Positions 5,935 through 12,988 of a stretch of 13,048 nucleotides of DNA are shown in pieces. The position numbers and the translations under genes are program-made. Source of the stretch: an uncultured Clostridia bacterium (lineage in GTDB: Bacteria; Bacillota; Clostridia; Oscillospirales; Acutalibacteraceae); NCBI GenBank assembly GCA_937876205.1, contig CALEII010000016.1, positions 1 to 13,048 of the forward strand. The letters are read 5' to 3'. A model generated the notes under the pieces. The model was not told the DNA's origin and ran no database searches. It was given only the letters and a program-made list of their open reading frames with translations. Numbering within the stretch: position 1 is the stretch's first letter; each line of letters starts with the position of its first letter.

Positions 5935-7662
5935 TCAGTATGAAGAATACTGTGATGAAACAATATATTCAACATATTTGATTACATCATTGACAGCATC
6001 TTCATTTATAATCTTTGTTTCCTCTGCAGCATCAAGCAGTGCTTCCTGAAGAGCTGCTGAATCCTTTGCAACAAGTGAATTATAGATTGTGTCATACCAT
6101 ACGGGATTCTCTGATTTTTCCGTAAAGAAAATGATGTAATAGCTGTCGCCCGCATCAATAAGAGCATAATCGCTTTCTTTTCTGTCTGCATTGAAAAGCC
6201 ACGCTTCAACTGCAGCATCCTCAGAGCCGTCGCCTTCAAGAGCTTCAAAGATATCAGCTGAAATGAGGTCATTGTCTGATGAACCGTACTCCTTGACAAG
6301 CTCTGTGAAAGCAGTTGCTGTCTTATCTGTTGCTTCAAATTCCTTAAGAATCTTTTCGGCAGTGTTCTTTGCCTCAATCTTGAGCATATCTTCACTCTTG
6401 ACTGATGTATCAGTGCTTACATCAACCTGAACATAATATGCTGATACGGGATAAACTTCGTTTCTTGCAGGAGCATTCTCAATGTAGAGCACATAGATAA
6501 GGCTGTCGTCAGAAACAACTTCTACACTGCCTTTGCCGTTTACATAGTTGCCCTTTTCATCTGTTTCATAAATCCATTTGATTGCATCCTCGGGGAATGA
6601 GCCGCTTTCAAGCTCAGCCATACTTCTGCCTGAGAGCTCTTTTGCTTCTGTACCGGCTACATTTTTAACTGCATCGGCAAAGCTTGCTCCGCCCTTGACC
6701 TCGGCAACAATTGAGTTTGCCTTTGTCTCAGAATCCTCTGCTGAAGCATCAAAATACCAGTATGACACATCTGTAAGATCGTAATCAGTCTTAGCCTCAT
6801 TGTAAGCAGCCTCAATCTTCTTTGTGCCTTCGTCACCCTTATAGCCGTTCTTGATATTATCTATCTTGCTTGTGTAATATTCCTGAGCGATAACACTCTT
6901 TTCTGTAATTGCTTCATACATTTCAAGAGTAAAACCGGGACAAAATGCAGTGTCAAGATAATCATCTGCAGCCATACTCTCTGTTTCAGCTGCTTCTCTT
7001 ACTGATGCAAGCTGCTCTTCAATCTGAGCCTTGCCTTCTGCTGAGAGTTCAAAGTTGTTTTCCATAGCCTCAGCATAAAGAGAGTTTGTAAAAACAAGCT
7101 GATCAATTGCAAGCTCCTTGAGCTGTTCATCTGTATAACCGTAATATGAATTATAGCTGTAATAATAGAGATATGTCTGATAGAATTCACCGGTTGTGCT
7201 GTCTATACCGTCAACAGATACAGCAACATCATCAACATCCATTTTGGGAGGTCTTGATGCAACGAAAACTGCAATCAGACCAAGAACTGTGAGTGCAAGA
7301 ATAAACACGAGAATACCGATAAGAATTTTTGCACCAACACCAATTTTCTTTTTCTTGACGGGTGCAGCTTCTGCTGTTTCTTCTGCAAGCTCTTCTGTCA
7401 CTTCCTCAGATGCATCATCTGCAGCATCATCTGTTGCTTCTGTTTCTGCTTCTTCAGTCTCTTCAACAGCGTCTTCGGCAGCATCTTCAACAGCTTCTTC
7501 TGCAATTTCAGCTGCTTCTTCTGCAATTTCAGCTGCTTCTTCTGCCACAACTTCTTCTGTCTGAGCAACTGCTTCTTCTGCTGCTTCAGACACCTGTTCT
7601 TCAACATTTTCTGCATTATCTGCAGTTTCTTCAGGGATAGGATTTATTTTGTTTTCATCCAT
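5935..7662 (-). CDS. Membrane foldase paralog with acidic cytoplasmic tail and degenerate parvulin domains
   Basis: Predicted single-pass membrane protein of 575 residues. Residues 1-103 are a Glu/Ala-rich acidic tail (repeats of AEEAAEI), then KKKK, a transmembrane helix at about 108-136, and an extracellular region with a Tyr-rich start (FYQTYLYYYSYNSYYGY, near 160). A SurA-N-like helical part and two parvulin-like regions follow. Regional order matches the next gene downstream: KWIYETDEKGNY here corresponds to NWLYEADANGNY there, and ENPVWYDTI to ENPVWYETI. Where the paralog has the catalytic RHILVQF, this protein has YYVQVDV. The C-terminal GYHV becomes GDSYYIIF, so isomerase activity is probably lost while a chaperone role may remain. 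The frame opens at GTG 7669-7671, but ATG at 7660-7662 has AGGAAGGTG at 6 bases and is preferred. It has its own promoter. Precise client or role unknown. Confidence 0.8.
   Translation of the reverse strand: MDENKINPIPEETADNAENVEEQVSEAAEEAVAQTEEVVAEEAAEIAEEAAEIAEEAVEDAAEDAVEETEEAETEATDDAADDASEEVTEELAEETAEAAPVKKKKIGVGAKILIGILVFILALTVLGLIAVFVASRPPKMDVDDVAVSVDGIDSTTGEFYQTYLYYYSYNSYYGYTDEQLKELAIDQLVFTNSLYAEAMENNFELSAEGKAQIEEQLASVREAAETESMAADDYLDTAFCPGFTLEMYEAITEKSVIAQEYYTSKIDNIKNGYKGDEGTKKIEAAYNEAKTDYDLTDVSYWYFDASAEDSETKANSIVAEVKGGASFADAVKNVAGTEAKELSGRSMAELESGSFPEDAIKWIYETDEKGNYVNGKGSVEVVSDDSLIYVLYIENAPARNEVYPVSAYYVQVDVSTDTSVKSEDMLKIEAKNTAEKILKEFEATDKTATAFTELVKEYGSSDNDLISADIFEALEGDGSEDAAVEAWLFNADRKESDYALIDAGDSYYIIFFTEKSENPVWYDTIYNSLVAKDSAALQEALLDAAEETKIINEDAVNDVIKYVEYIVSSQYSSY
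7501..7542 (-). repeat. 21-base tandem duplication in the acidic tail coding region
   Basis: The 21-base unit TGCAATTTCAGCTGCTTCTTC occurs twice head to tail, exactly (7501-7521 and 7522-7542). It encodes the repeated heptad AEEAAEI of the acidic cytoplasmic tail, and degenerate versions continue on both sides. Being in frame with a 7-residue period, it lengthens a probable helical or disordered charged segment without breaking the gene. Copy number could vary between strains. Confidence 0.85.
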
Positions 7663-7696
7663 GAATAACACCTTCCTATTTTTCCATAATAAAGTA

Positions 7697-7725
7697 ATTA
7701 TACATCATTTATGCCCTTGATACAA
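7697..7725 (-). promoter_or_regulatory. Putative promoter of the foldase pair
   Basis: On the minus strand TTGTAT (7720-7725), a 17-base spacer and a perfect TATAAT (7697-7702) lie about 35 bases before the ATG of the acidic-tail foldase. The -35 matches consensus only in its first three bases, so strength is likely modest. It sits just after the terminator of the hydrolase gene, which makes an independent start of transcription here sensible. Confidence 0.6.
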
Positions 7726-7771
7726 GAGTTTTTTCTATTTTTATTATATACAGCAGAATTGAATCTGCCTT

Positions 7772-7802
7772 AAAAAAACTGCACCGCCATAAGACGGTGC
7801 AG
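7772..7802 (-). terminator. Intrinsic terminator of the secreted hydrolase gene
   Basis: On the minus strand CTGCACCGTC pairs with GGCGGTGCAG (10 pairs, one T-G) around a TTAT loop and is followed by seven T (7778 down to 7772). It begins 13 bases beyond the hydrolase stop codon. Confidence 0.93.
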
Positions 7803-7815
7803 AATATAAACTTAA

Positions 7816-9633
7816 TTATTTACCTGCGAAAAGTGCGTTGAGCAACTTATCCATAAATGAGGGACCTGCATCAACTGATGTAAGACCTGTGCATGCAAGA
7901 GCATCATTGAGTTCTTTAATCATTGCTTCTGCTTCTGCTGCTGAGTTTTCATTAAGAACAGTCTTGTCGAGCATTGCAACTGCCTTTTCGTAAACGGGCT
8001 TAACAGTATCAATCTGTTCCTGAGTGTACTTGCCTTCTGCATTTGCAATAACTTCTTCTGCCTGGTCCATAAGGTGACCGTCTCTTGTGAGATTTCTTGT
8101 TACACGACCGTAGTTAAACTGGGGGAATGCAGCAGATGAGTTAACATCTGTAATTTCGCCAACAAGAATCTGACCGAGAAGCTTAAGAATAACGTCATTT
8201 CTGCCGACTTCGTGATGCTGATTCTTGAAGAACCATGTTGTGTTGGGGAATGCACAAGTTGCAATGTCGAGCTCGCCGTCGGGTGAGGGCATAACAGCAT
8301 TTTCAAGCTTTGCACCGGGAACTGTGTATGTTGCACCGAGTGAAGCTGAGCTGATGTTGATGATACCGTCTGAGTTTGTCTTAGCTGATGAATCAACAAT
8401 ACCAAAGAAGTTGTATTCACCGTCTGTAAACTGGAGGCCGTAAGCTGCAACTGAGTAAGTAACAACACCGTAGTTTTTGTTTACATAGTTAAGGTTGTCA
8501 ACAAGGCTCATTCTTGCATTCTGGAACCAGTCTGTCTTTGCACGGAGAACTGCATACTCGTCACCGACAAGATATCTGTCAGCAAGCTCTTCGTATCTCT
8601 CCTTTGTAACCATTGCCCAGAACTGAGGACAGTTAACAAGCATTGTATCAAGGAGACCTTCAATAGCACCTGAAAGGATTGCATAAAGAGCAGGCTTGGG
8701 AATTATCTTGAGAGCAAGCTTAATAAGACCACCCATATAAGGCTGCATACCGTTTGCTTCAACGATAAGGTCAATGTATTCTTCATAAAGGAATTCGTCT
8801 GCAAGGTTCCATTTTCTGTCAAAGAAATCTGAGAAAAGGTCTGTACCGTTGAGACAAGCAACGATGTTGATAATCTTGTTGATATCAGAGAAATCACCGT
8901 TGTATTCTTCCTGAATAAGCTGAAGATAAGCAGTCATAATTGTACCGCCAAGGCTGATGGGAACGAGGTTAACCTTTTCGCAACCTGTCTGTTCTTTAAC
9001 CATACCAATAAAATCCTTAAGTTCTTTTGCAGAATCATAGGGATTGCCGATAAGCTGGAATGTTGAAAGATAGATATAATCCTCGGGGTTGTATGAAGGA
9101 TCTGCAGCACCGTACTTAGCAGCCATTGCTTCAACAACAGGCTCCATAGGGAACATTCTGTAGAACCAGCCGTGATCATCCTCATTATACTTTGAAAGTG
9201 CATAGGGATATCTTGTAAGAATGAGATCTTCTTTACCTACACCGTTCTTGTCTGATGCCTGAATGTAGAAGAGATCTGCGATAACATCATGAACTGATGA
9301 CTGAAGCTTTGCATCTGCATCTCTTGTGATGATTGACTTGACAAGGGGAACTGCAAGCTTTGAAACGATAGGACCAACGATTCCGTCACTGTCAATAAGA
9401 ACAAGACCGCCGCTGACTGTTGAGCCGTCTTCCTTGACATAAGTTGAGTCTGACTGACCGATACCGGGGAGAATAATTGTAGCAACTTTTTCATCACTGC
9501 CTGTTGTTGCAGAAATAAGATCAGCTGTATAGTCCACTGAATTACCACCCTCTGCAAAAGAAACAACACCGCAAACACTGAATGCCATAAGCACAGCGAG
9601 CATTACGCTGATGATTTTTTTGAATTTCTTCAT
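7816..9633 (-). CDS. Secreted alpha/beta-hydrolase, lipase-like, with helical C-terminal module
   Basis: Predicted exported protein of 605 residues. The signal peptide has KKFKK, a hydrophobic core (7-25) and a likely cut after SFA (about 27). A hydrolase fold is suggested by TIILPGIGQS (52-61), the usual position of the oxyanion loop after the first strand. A nucleophile-elbow-like PISLGG carries Ser227, SDGIINISS carries a candidate catalytic Asp422 (compare NDGIVN of Bacillus-type lipases), and NQHHEVGRND carries a candidate His473 or His474. The elbow starts with Pro instead of the common Gly (G-x-S-x-G). Residues about 520-582 form a helical FIVAR-like module (KYTQEQIDTVKPVYEKA, then AEAMIKELNDAL), often seen in Gram-positive surface proteins. 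GGAGG lies 8 bases before the ATG. It has its own promoter and terminator, so it is probably a single-gene unit. Ester or lipid hydrolysis outside the cell is inferred; the substrate is unknown. Confidence 0.78.
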   Translation of the reverse strand: MKKFKKIISVMLAVLMAFSVCGVVSFAEGGNSVDYTADLISATTGSDEKVATIILPGIGQSDSTYVKEDGSTVSGGLVLIDSDGIVGPIVSKLAVPLVKSIITRDADAKLQSSVHDVIADLFYIQASDKNGVGKEDLILTRYPYALSKYNEDDHGWFYRMFPMEPVVEAMAAKYGAADPSYNPEDYIYLSTFQLIGNPYDSAKELKDFIGMVKEQTGCEKVNLVPISLGGTIMTAYLQLIQEEYNGDFSDINKIINIVACLNGTDLFSDFFDRKWNLADEFLYEEYIDLIVEANGMQPYMGGLIKLALKIIPKPALYAILSGAIEGLLDTMLVNCPQFWAMVTKERYEELADRYLVGDEYAVLRAKTDWFQNARMSLVDNLNYVNKNYGVVTYSVAAYGLQFTDGEYNFFGIVDSSAKTNSDGIINISSASLGATYTVPGAKLENAVMPSPDGELDIATCAFPNTTWFFKNQHHEVGRNDVILKLLGQILVGEITDVNSSAAFPQFNYGRVTRNLTRDGHLMDQAEEVIANAEGKYTQEQIDTVKPVYEKAVAMLDKTVLNENSAAEAEAMIKELNDALACTGLTSVDAGPSFMDKLLNALFAGK

Positions 9634-9669
9634 TTTATATACCTCCGTTAGTGGTTATAATACACAATA

Positions 9670-9698
9670 ACTATATCATATCAAGCCATATTTTTCAA
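9670..9698 (-). promoter_or_regulatory. Putative promoter of the secreted hydrolase gene
   Basis: On the minus strand TTGAAA (9693-9698), a 17-base spacer and TATAGT (9670-9675) precede the gene by about 37 bases. A second overlapping arrangement (TTGATA, 16 bases, TATTAT) lies slightly closer to the gene. Either would place the start of transcription just upstream of the GGAGG site. Confidence 0.55.
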
Positions 9699-9778
9699 GG
9701 AAAATTTTATATATTTTTTTCTTTTTAATATAATTTATATATAATGGGCAAGGAAAGATTTTTTGTTGAATAAATCAG

Positions 9779-10062
9779 AATTTGTCGAACCAAAGTTCGA
9801 CAAGAATTCGCAATTGAAAATTCGCAATTCGCAATTGTGGAAGGGGCATAGCCCCTTACCCCTCGTCGTCGTAAACTCCGTATCAATCGTTTCCGTGTAA
9901 ACACGAAAACTCAATCACTTCGTTACTCCTCCTCTCCCCAAAAATCTAATGATTTTCGGGGTCCCCATTATATAATGGTTCAAAAGGCGGAGCCTTTTCC
10001 TAAATTGCGCATTGATAATTGCTAATTGCCAATTTAATTTGTCGAGGGCACCTCGACAAATT
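9779..10062. repeat. 284-base palindromic MITE-like intergenic element
   Basis: Occupies most of the 491-base gap between rplQ and the hydrolase gene. The left end is a perfect 9-base hairpin, TTGTCGAAC (9782-9790), CAAA, GTTCGACAA (9795-9803). The right end is a perfect 12-base hairpin, AATTTGTCGAGG (10036-10047), GCA, CCTCGACAAATT (10051-10062). The two ends are inverted copies of each other outside the loops (AATTTGTCGA...TCGACAA), followed inward by AATTCGCAATT-like words on the left and, inverted, GCAATT-like words on the right. The interior holds further hairpins: AGGGGC-ATA-GCCCCT near 9842, CCCC(A)AAAATC-TAAT-GATTTT(C)GGGG near 9937-9962, the palindrome CCATTATATAATGG near 9965, and AAAAGGC-GGA-GCCTTTT near 9982. 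No coding frame of note and no clear target-site duplication. A non-autonomous mobile repeat is the best reading; a structured RNA is the alternative. Confidence 0.7.
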
Positions 10063-10080
10063 ATTGAGTGTTCAATCAAT

Positions 10081-10109
10081 AAAAAAAAGGTGCCCGTTTC
10101 CGGACACCT
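10081..10109 (-). terminator. Intrinsic terminator of the ribosomal protein operon
   Basis: On the minus strand AGGTGTCCG pairs with CGGGCACCT (9 pairs, one T-G) around a GAAA tetraloop and is followed by eight T (10088 down to 10081). It begins 15 bases after the rplQ stop and marks the 3' end of the alpha operon. Confidence 0.95.
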
Positions 10110-10124
10110 GATTTTATTTGCTTA

Positions 10125-10466
10125 TCAGACAAGCTCTATGATGCACATTTCTGCAGCATCACCACGACGGGGACCTGTCTTGATTATACGGCAATAACCG
10201 CCATTGACCTCTTTGTACTTGGGAGCTATTTCGTCGAAAAGCTTCTTAACAACATCTTCCTTAGTTACATAAGCCATAGCCTGTCTGTAATTATGAAGGT
10301 TGTTCTCTTTTGCAAGAGTGATCATCTTTTCTGTCATTGAACGAACTTCTTTAGCTCTTGTAACGGTGGTCTCGATTTTGCCATTTTCCAAAAGGTAAGT
10401 TACCATTGCTCTGAGCATAGCTTTTCTTGAATCTGTTGCTCTGCCGAGTTTTCTGGTTCCGGGCAT
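10125..10466 (-). CDS. rplQ: 50S ribosomal protein L17
   Basis: Component of the large ribosomal subunit. The 113 residues start with the diagnostic MPGTRKLGRATDSRKAMLR and continue with the family pattern IETTVTRAKEVRSMTEKMITLAK (31-53) and the C-terminal GGYCRIIKTGPRRGDAAEM (89-107) with IIELV at the end. Length is slightly below the usual 115-130 residues, as in many Firmicutes. AAAGGAGAG precedes the ATG. It follows rpoA by 41 bases and is the last gene of the operon, just before the terminator. In many Firmicutes energy-coupling transporter ATPase genes follow rplQ; here a palindromic repeat and unrelated genes follow instead. Confidence 0.98.
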   Translation of the reverse strand: MPGTRKLGRATDSRKAMLRAMVTYLLENGKIETTVTRAKEVRSMTEKMITLAKENNLHNYRQAMAYVTKEDVVKKLFDEIAPKYKEVNGGYCRIIKTGPRRGDAAEMCIIELV

Positions 10467-10507
10467 GAATATCTCTCCTTTACCGTTAGTGTGGTATAAA
10501 ATTTGAT

Positions 10508-11458
10508 TTAGTCGTCATCACGACGAAGAGAAAGTCCAAGAGAATTGAGCTTTGCGATAACCTCATCAAGTGACTTACGTCCAAGGTTTCTGACTCTCAT
10601 CATTTCTTCTTCTGACTTTGAGATCAAATCCTCTACCTTGTGAATGTTAGCTCTCTTCAAACAATTGAATGAACGAACTGAAAGGTCAAGTTCCTCAACA
10701 GTCATCTCCAAGATCTGAGTCTTGTTATCTTCGCCTGTTTCAATCATAACCTCTGTGCTGCCTGCTTCATCAGACAGGTCAATAAAGAGGTTGAGATGCT
10801 CGTTGAGAATCTTGGCTGCCAATGATACAGCATCTTTTGCATCGATGGTACCGTTGGTCCAAACCTCAAGTGTCAGCTTATCGAAGTCAGTAATGTCTCC
10901 GACACGAGCATTTTCAACATTAAAGTTTACTTTTTCAATAGGAGCGTAAGTAGAGTCGATTGCGATAACACCGATAACGGGATCCATCATCTTCTTGCGA
11001 CGCTCTGCTGATACATAACCTCTGCCGCTGTCCGCTGTAAGCTCCATACGAACATGAGCATCGGCATTGAGTGTTGCGATATGCTGTTCGGGATTGATGA
11101 TTTCAACCTCTGAATCAGCCTGAATATCAGCTGCAGTGATTTCACATTCACCGTTGCAGTCGATATACATTGTCTTGGGTCCTGAGCCGTGAATCTTCAG
11201 AAGGACTGATTTAAGATTAAGGACGATTTCTGTGACATCTTCCTTTACGCCTTCAATTGTTGTGAATTCGTGAAGCACTCCGTCAATGTTCACTGATGTG
11301 ATAGCATATCCGGGGAGTGATGATAAAAGAATTCTGCGAAGGCTGTTACCAAGAGTCATACCATAGCCTCTTTCAAGGGGCTCAACGACAAACTTGCCGT
11401 AGGTACCGTCCTGTGTTAAATCAACAACATCAATTCCGGGCTTCTTAATACTTATCAT
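10508..11458 (-). CDS. rpoA: DNA-directed RNA polymerase subunit alpha
   Basis: Alpha subunit, whose dimer scaffolds RNA polymerase assembly and whose C-terminal domain contacts UP elements and activators. The 316 residues are of normal length. The N-terminal domain (about 1-230) shows FVVEPLERGYGMTLGNSLRRILLSSLPG (23-50), the dimerisation and beta-binding region. An acidic linker TGEDNKTQ follows near 241. The C-terminal domain (about 250-312) has VRSFNCLKRANI (261-272), matching the E. coli DNA-binding segment with its Arg265 equivalent at Arg262, and RNLGRKSLDEV (290-300). AGGAGGG lies 6 bases before the ATG. It sits between rpsD and rplQ, the standard order. No unusual substitutions are visible by eye. 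Confidence 0.99.
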   Translation of the reverse strand: MISIKKPGIDVVDLTQDGTYGKFVVEPLERGYGMTLGNSLRRILLSSLPGYAITSVNIDGVLHEFTTIEGVKEDVTEIVLNLKSVLLKIHGSGPKTMYIDCNGECEITAADIQADSEVEIINPEQHIATLNADAHVRMELTADSGRGYVSAERRKKMMDPVIGVIAIDSTYAPIEKVNFNVENARVGDITDFDKLTLEVWTNGTIDAKDAVSLAAKILNEHLNLFIDLSDEAGSTEVMIETGEDNKTQILEMTVEELDLSVRSFNCLKRANIHKVEDLISKSEEEMMRVRNLGRKSLDEVIAKLNSLGLSLRRDDD

Positions 11459-11520
11459 TCAAAACCCTCCTAAGATTTTGCAGTCAAGCTGCTGTAAAAT
11501 ACAGTTTAACCGTTAACCGA

Positions 11521-12138
11521 TTATCTTGAATAGAACTCGACGATAAGATGTTCTTCAACAGGAACGTTGATCTGATCACGTGTGGGAAGAGCAACGATCT
11601 TTGCTGTGTAATCATCGCCTGTTTCAAGCCAAGCAGGAACGAGTCCCTTCTTCTCGAGGATAGCTTTGAACTTCTCGGAATCAAGGCTTGCCTTTTTGAT
11701 TGCTACTGCATCGCCTGCTTTGCAAAGGTATGAGGGGATGTCTACTCTCTTACCGTTTACAAGGAAATGGCCATGTGTAACAAGCTGTCTTGCTTCTGCA
11801 CGGGAAGTAGCCCAACCAAGTGAATAAACGATATTGTCAAGACGGCTTTCGCAGATACGAAGTAAGTTGTCACCGGTAACACCTTCGTGACGAACTGCCA
11901 TTACAAAATACTTACGGAACTGGCTCTCGCTGAGGCCATAGTATCTTCTTGCTGTCTGCTTTGCACGAAGCTGAAGACCGTACTCTGTGAGCTTCTTACG
12001 ACCCTGACCGTGCTGGCCGGGAGCATAGCTGCGACGCTCGATTGAACACTTTGAGCTGGTACATCTTTCACCCTTTAAAAAGAGCTTTTTGCCCTCTCTG
12101 CGGCATAACTTACATACCGCACCGGTATATCTTGCCAT
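11521..12138 (-). CDS. rpsD: 30S ribosomal protein S4, zinc-ribbon (C+) form
   Basis: Primary 16S rRNA-binding protein that nucleates assembly of the 5' domain of the small subunit and helps decoding accuracy. The 205 residues start MARYTGAVCKLCRREG and carry four cysteines (C9, C12, C26, C31) in the CxxC...CxxxxC pattern of the zinc-containing C+ type. The S4 RNA-binding domain lies at about 98-160 (SRLDNIVYSLGWATSRAEAR, then HGHFLVNGKRVDIPS). The protein ends VEEHLIVEFYSR, typical of the family. GGAGGTG lies 9 bases before the ATG. It is placed between rpsK and rpoA, as in E. coli and many clostridia but not in Bacillus subtilis, where rpsD is elsewhere. In several bacteria S4 represses its own operon by binding mRNA; no such site can be asserted here. 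Confidence 0.99.
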   Translation of the reverse strand: MARYTGAVCKLCRREGKKLFLKGERCTSSKCSIERRSYAPGQHGQGRKKLTEYGLQLRAKQTARRYYGLSESQFRKYFVMAVRHEGVTGDNLLRICESRLDNIVYSLGWATSRAEARQLVTHGHFLVNGKRVDIPSYLCKAGDAVAIKKASLDSEKFKAILEKKGLVPAWLETGDDYTAKIVALPTRDQINVPVEEHLIVEFYSR

Positions 12139-12164
12139 GTGTTAAAACACCTCCAGTTTATAGG

Positions 12165-12566
12165 TTATACACGTCTTCTTTTAGGCGGACGGCAGCCATT
12201 GTGGGGGATAGGAGTTACGTCCTTGATCATGCTTACTTCAAGACCTGCTGTCTGAAGAGCTCTGATCGCAGCTTCTCTACCCTGACCGGGGCCCTTAACG
12301 AAAACTTCAACAGTCTTCATACCGTGCTCAATTGCTGCCTTAGCTGCAGTCTCTGCTGCAGTCTGTGCTGCGAAGGGTGTAGATTTTCTTGAACCTCTGA
12401 AGCCCATTTCGCCTGCACTTGCCCATGAAACTGCATTACCCTGTGTATCGGTAATAGTAACGATGGTGTTGTTGAATGTAGACTGAATATGAGCTGCACC
12501 GCGTTCAATATTCTTACGCTCACGGCGTTTACGTGTAACGCCTTTTTTAGCGGTTGCTTTTGCCAT
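12165..12566 (-). CDS. rpsK: 30S ribosomal protein S11
   Basis: Small-subunit platform protein near the mRNA exit and E site. The 133 residues include the basic N-terminus (KKGVTRKRRERKNIERG), AHIQSTFNNTIVTITD (25-40), GNAVSWASAGEMGFRGSRKSTPFAAQ (43-68), VKGPGQGREAAIRAL (90-104) and the highly conserved tail DVTPIPHNGCRPPKRRRV, including the Asn-Gly that is converted to isoaspartate in E. coli S11. AGGAGGG precedes the ATG by 9 bases. It lies 18 bases downstream of rpsM and 26 upstream of rpsD, so all are on one transcript. Confidence 0.99.
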   Translation of the reverse strand: MAKATAKKGVTRKRRERKNIERGAAHIQSTFNNTIVTITDTQGNAVSWASAGEMGFRGSRKSTPFAAQTAAETAAKAAIEHGMKTVEVFVKGPGQGREAAIRALQTAGLEVSMIKDVTPIPHNGCRPPKRRRV

Positions 12567-12584
12567 ACTACGATTCCCTCCTTA

Positions 12585-12953
12585 TTATTTCTTCTTGTTA
12601 GCGATTGTCTTCTTAGGACCTTTTCTTGTACGTGCGTTTGTCTTTGAACGCTGGCCTCTTACGGGCAGGTTCTTTCTGTGACGAACACCACGGTAGCATC
12701 CTATTTCAACAAGTCTCTTGATGTCAAATGCTGTTTCTCTTCTGAGGTCACCTTCAACAGTAACATTGTGTTCGATGTACTCACGAAGCTTTGAAACATC
12801 ATCTTCAGTTAAATCCTTAACTCTTGTGTCAGGATTTATACCAGTTGCCTTAATAATGTCGCTGGCGGTTTTGCGACCGATACCATAAATGTAGGTAAGG
12901 CCGATTTCAATTCTCTTCTCTCTGGGAAGATCAACACCGGATATACGCGCCAT
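12585..12953 (-). CDS. rpsM: 30S ribosomal protein S13
   Basis: Small-subunit head protein that contacts the P-site tRNA and forms bridges to the large subunit. The 122 residues begin MARISGVDLPREKRIEIGLTYIYGIG and continue with the helix-two-turn-helix region (ASDIIKATGINPDTRVKDL, 35-53). GCYRGVRHRKNLPVRGQRSKTNARTRKGP lies near the C-terminus, followed by a basic tail KKTIANKKK. GGAGGTG lies 10 bases before the ATG. It follows rpmJ by about 35 bases, the usual order in this operon. Confidence 0.99.
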   Translation of the reverse strand: MARISGVDLPREKRIEIGLTYIYGIGRKTASDIIKATGINPDTRVKDLTEDDVSKLREYIEHNVTVEGDLRRETAFDIKRLVEIGCYRGVRHRKNLPVRGQRSKTNARTRKGPKKTIANKKK

Positions 12954-12988
12954 TTGTCAGTTGCACCTCCATTTGGTATTATCAGAGC

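Noticed and set aside
7196..7564. Plus-strand open frame of about 122 codons rich in Ser and Ala
   Set aside because: It is the antisense of the Glu/Ala-rich acidic tail and membrane region. The Ser/Ala bias follows directly from the repetitive GAA/GCA codons on the other strand, and it has no supporting ribosome binding site.
9807..9836. CRISPR-like short direct repeats
   Set aside because: The units are 9 bases, irregularly spaced and overlapping, with no spacers of uniform length and no cas genes nearby.
9880..9945. Minus-strand micro-frame within the palindromic element, GTG start, 11 codons, after AGGAGG
   Set aside because: Very short, inside a repeat, with no conserved product. The AGGAGG is likely part of the repeat sequence.
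11492..11504. Small hairpin CTGTA-AAA-TACAG between rpsD and rpoA
   Set aside because: Only five pairs and no T run, so it is not a terminator, and it is too weak to call an S4-binding or attenuation site.
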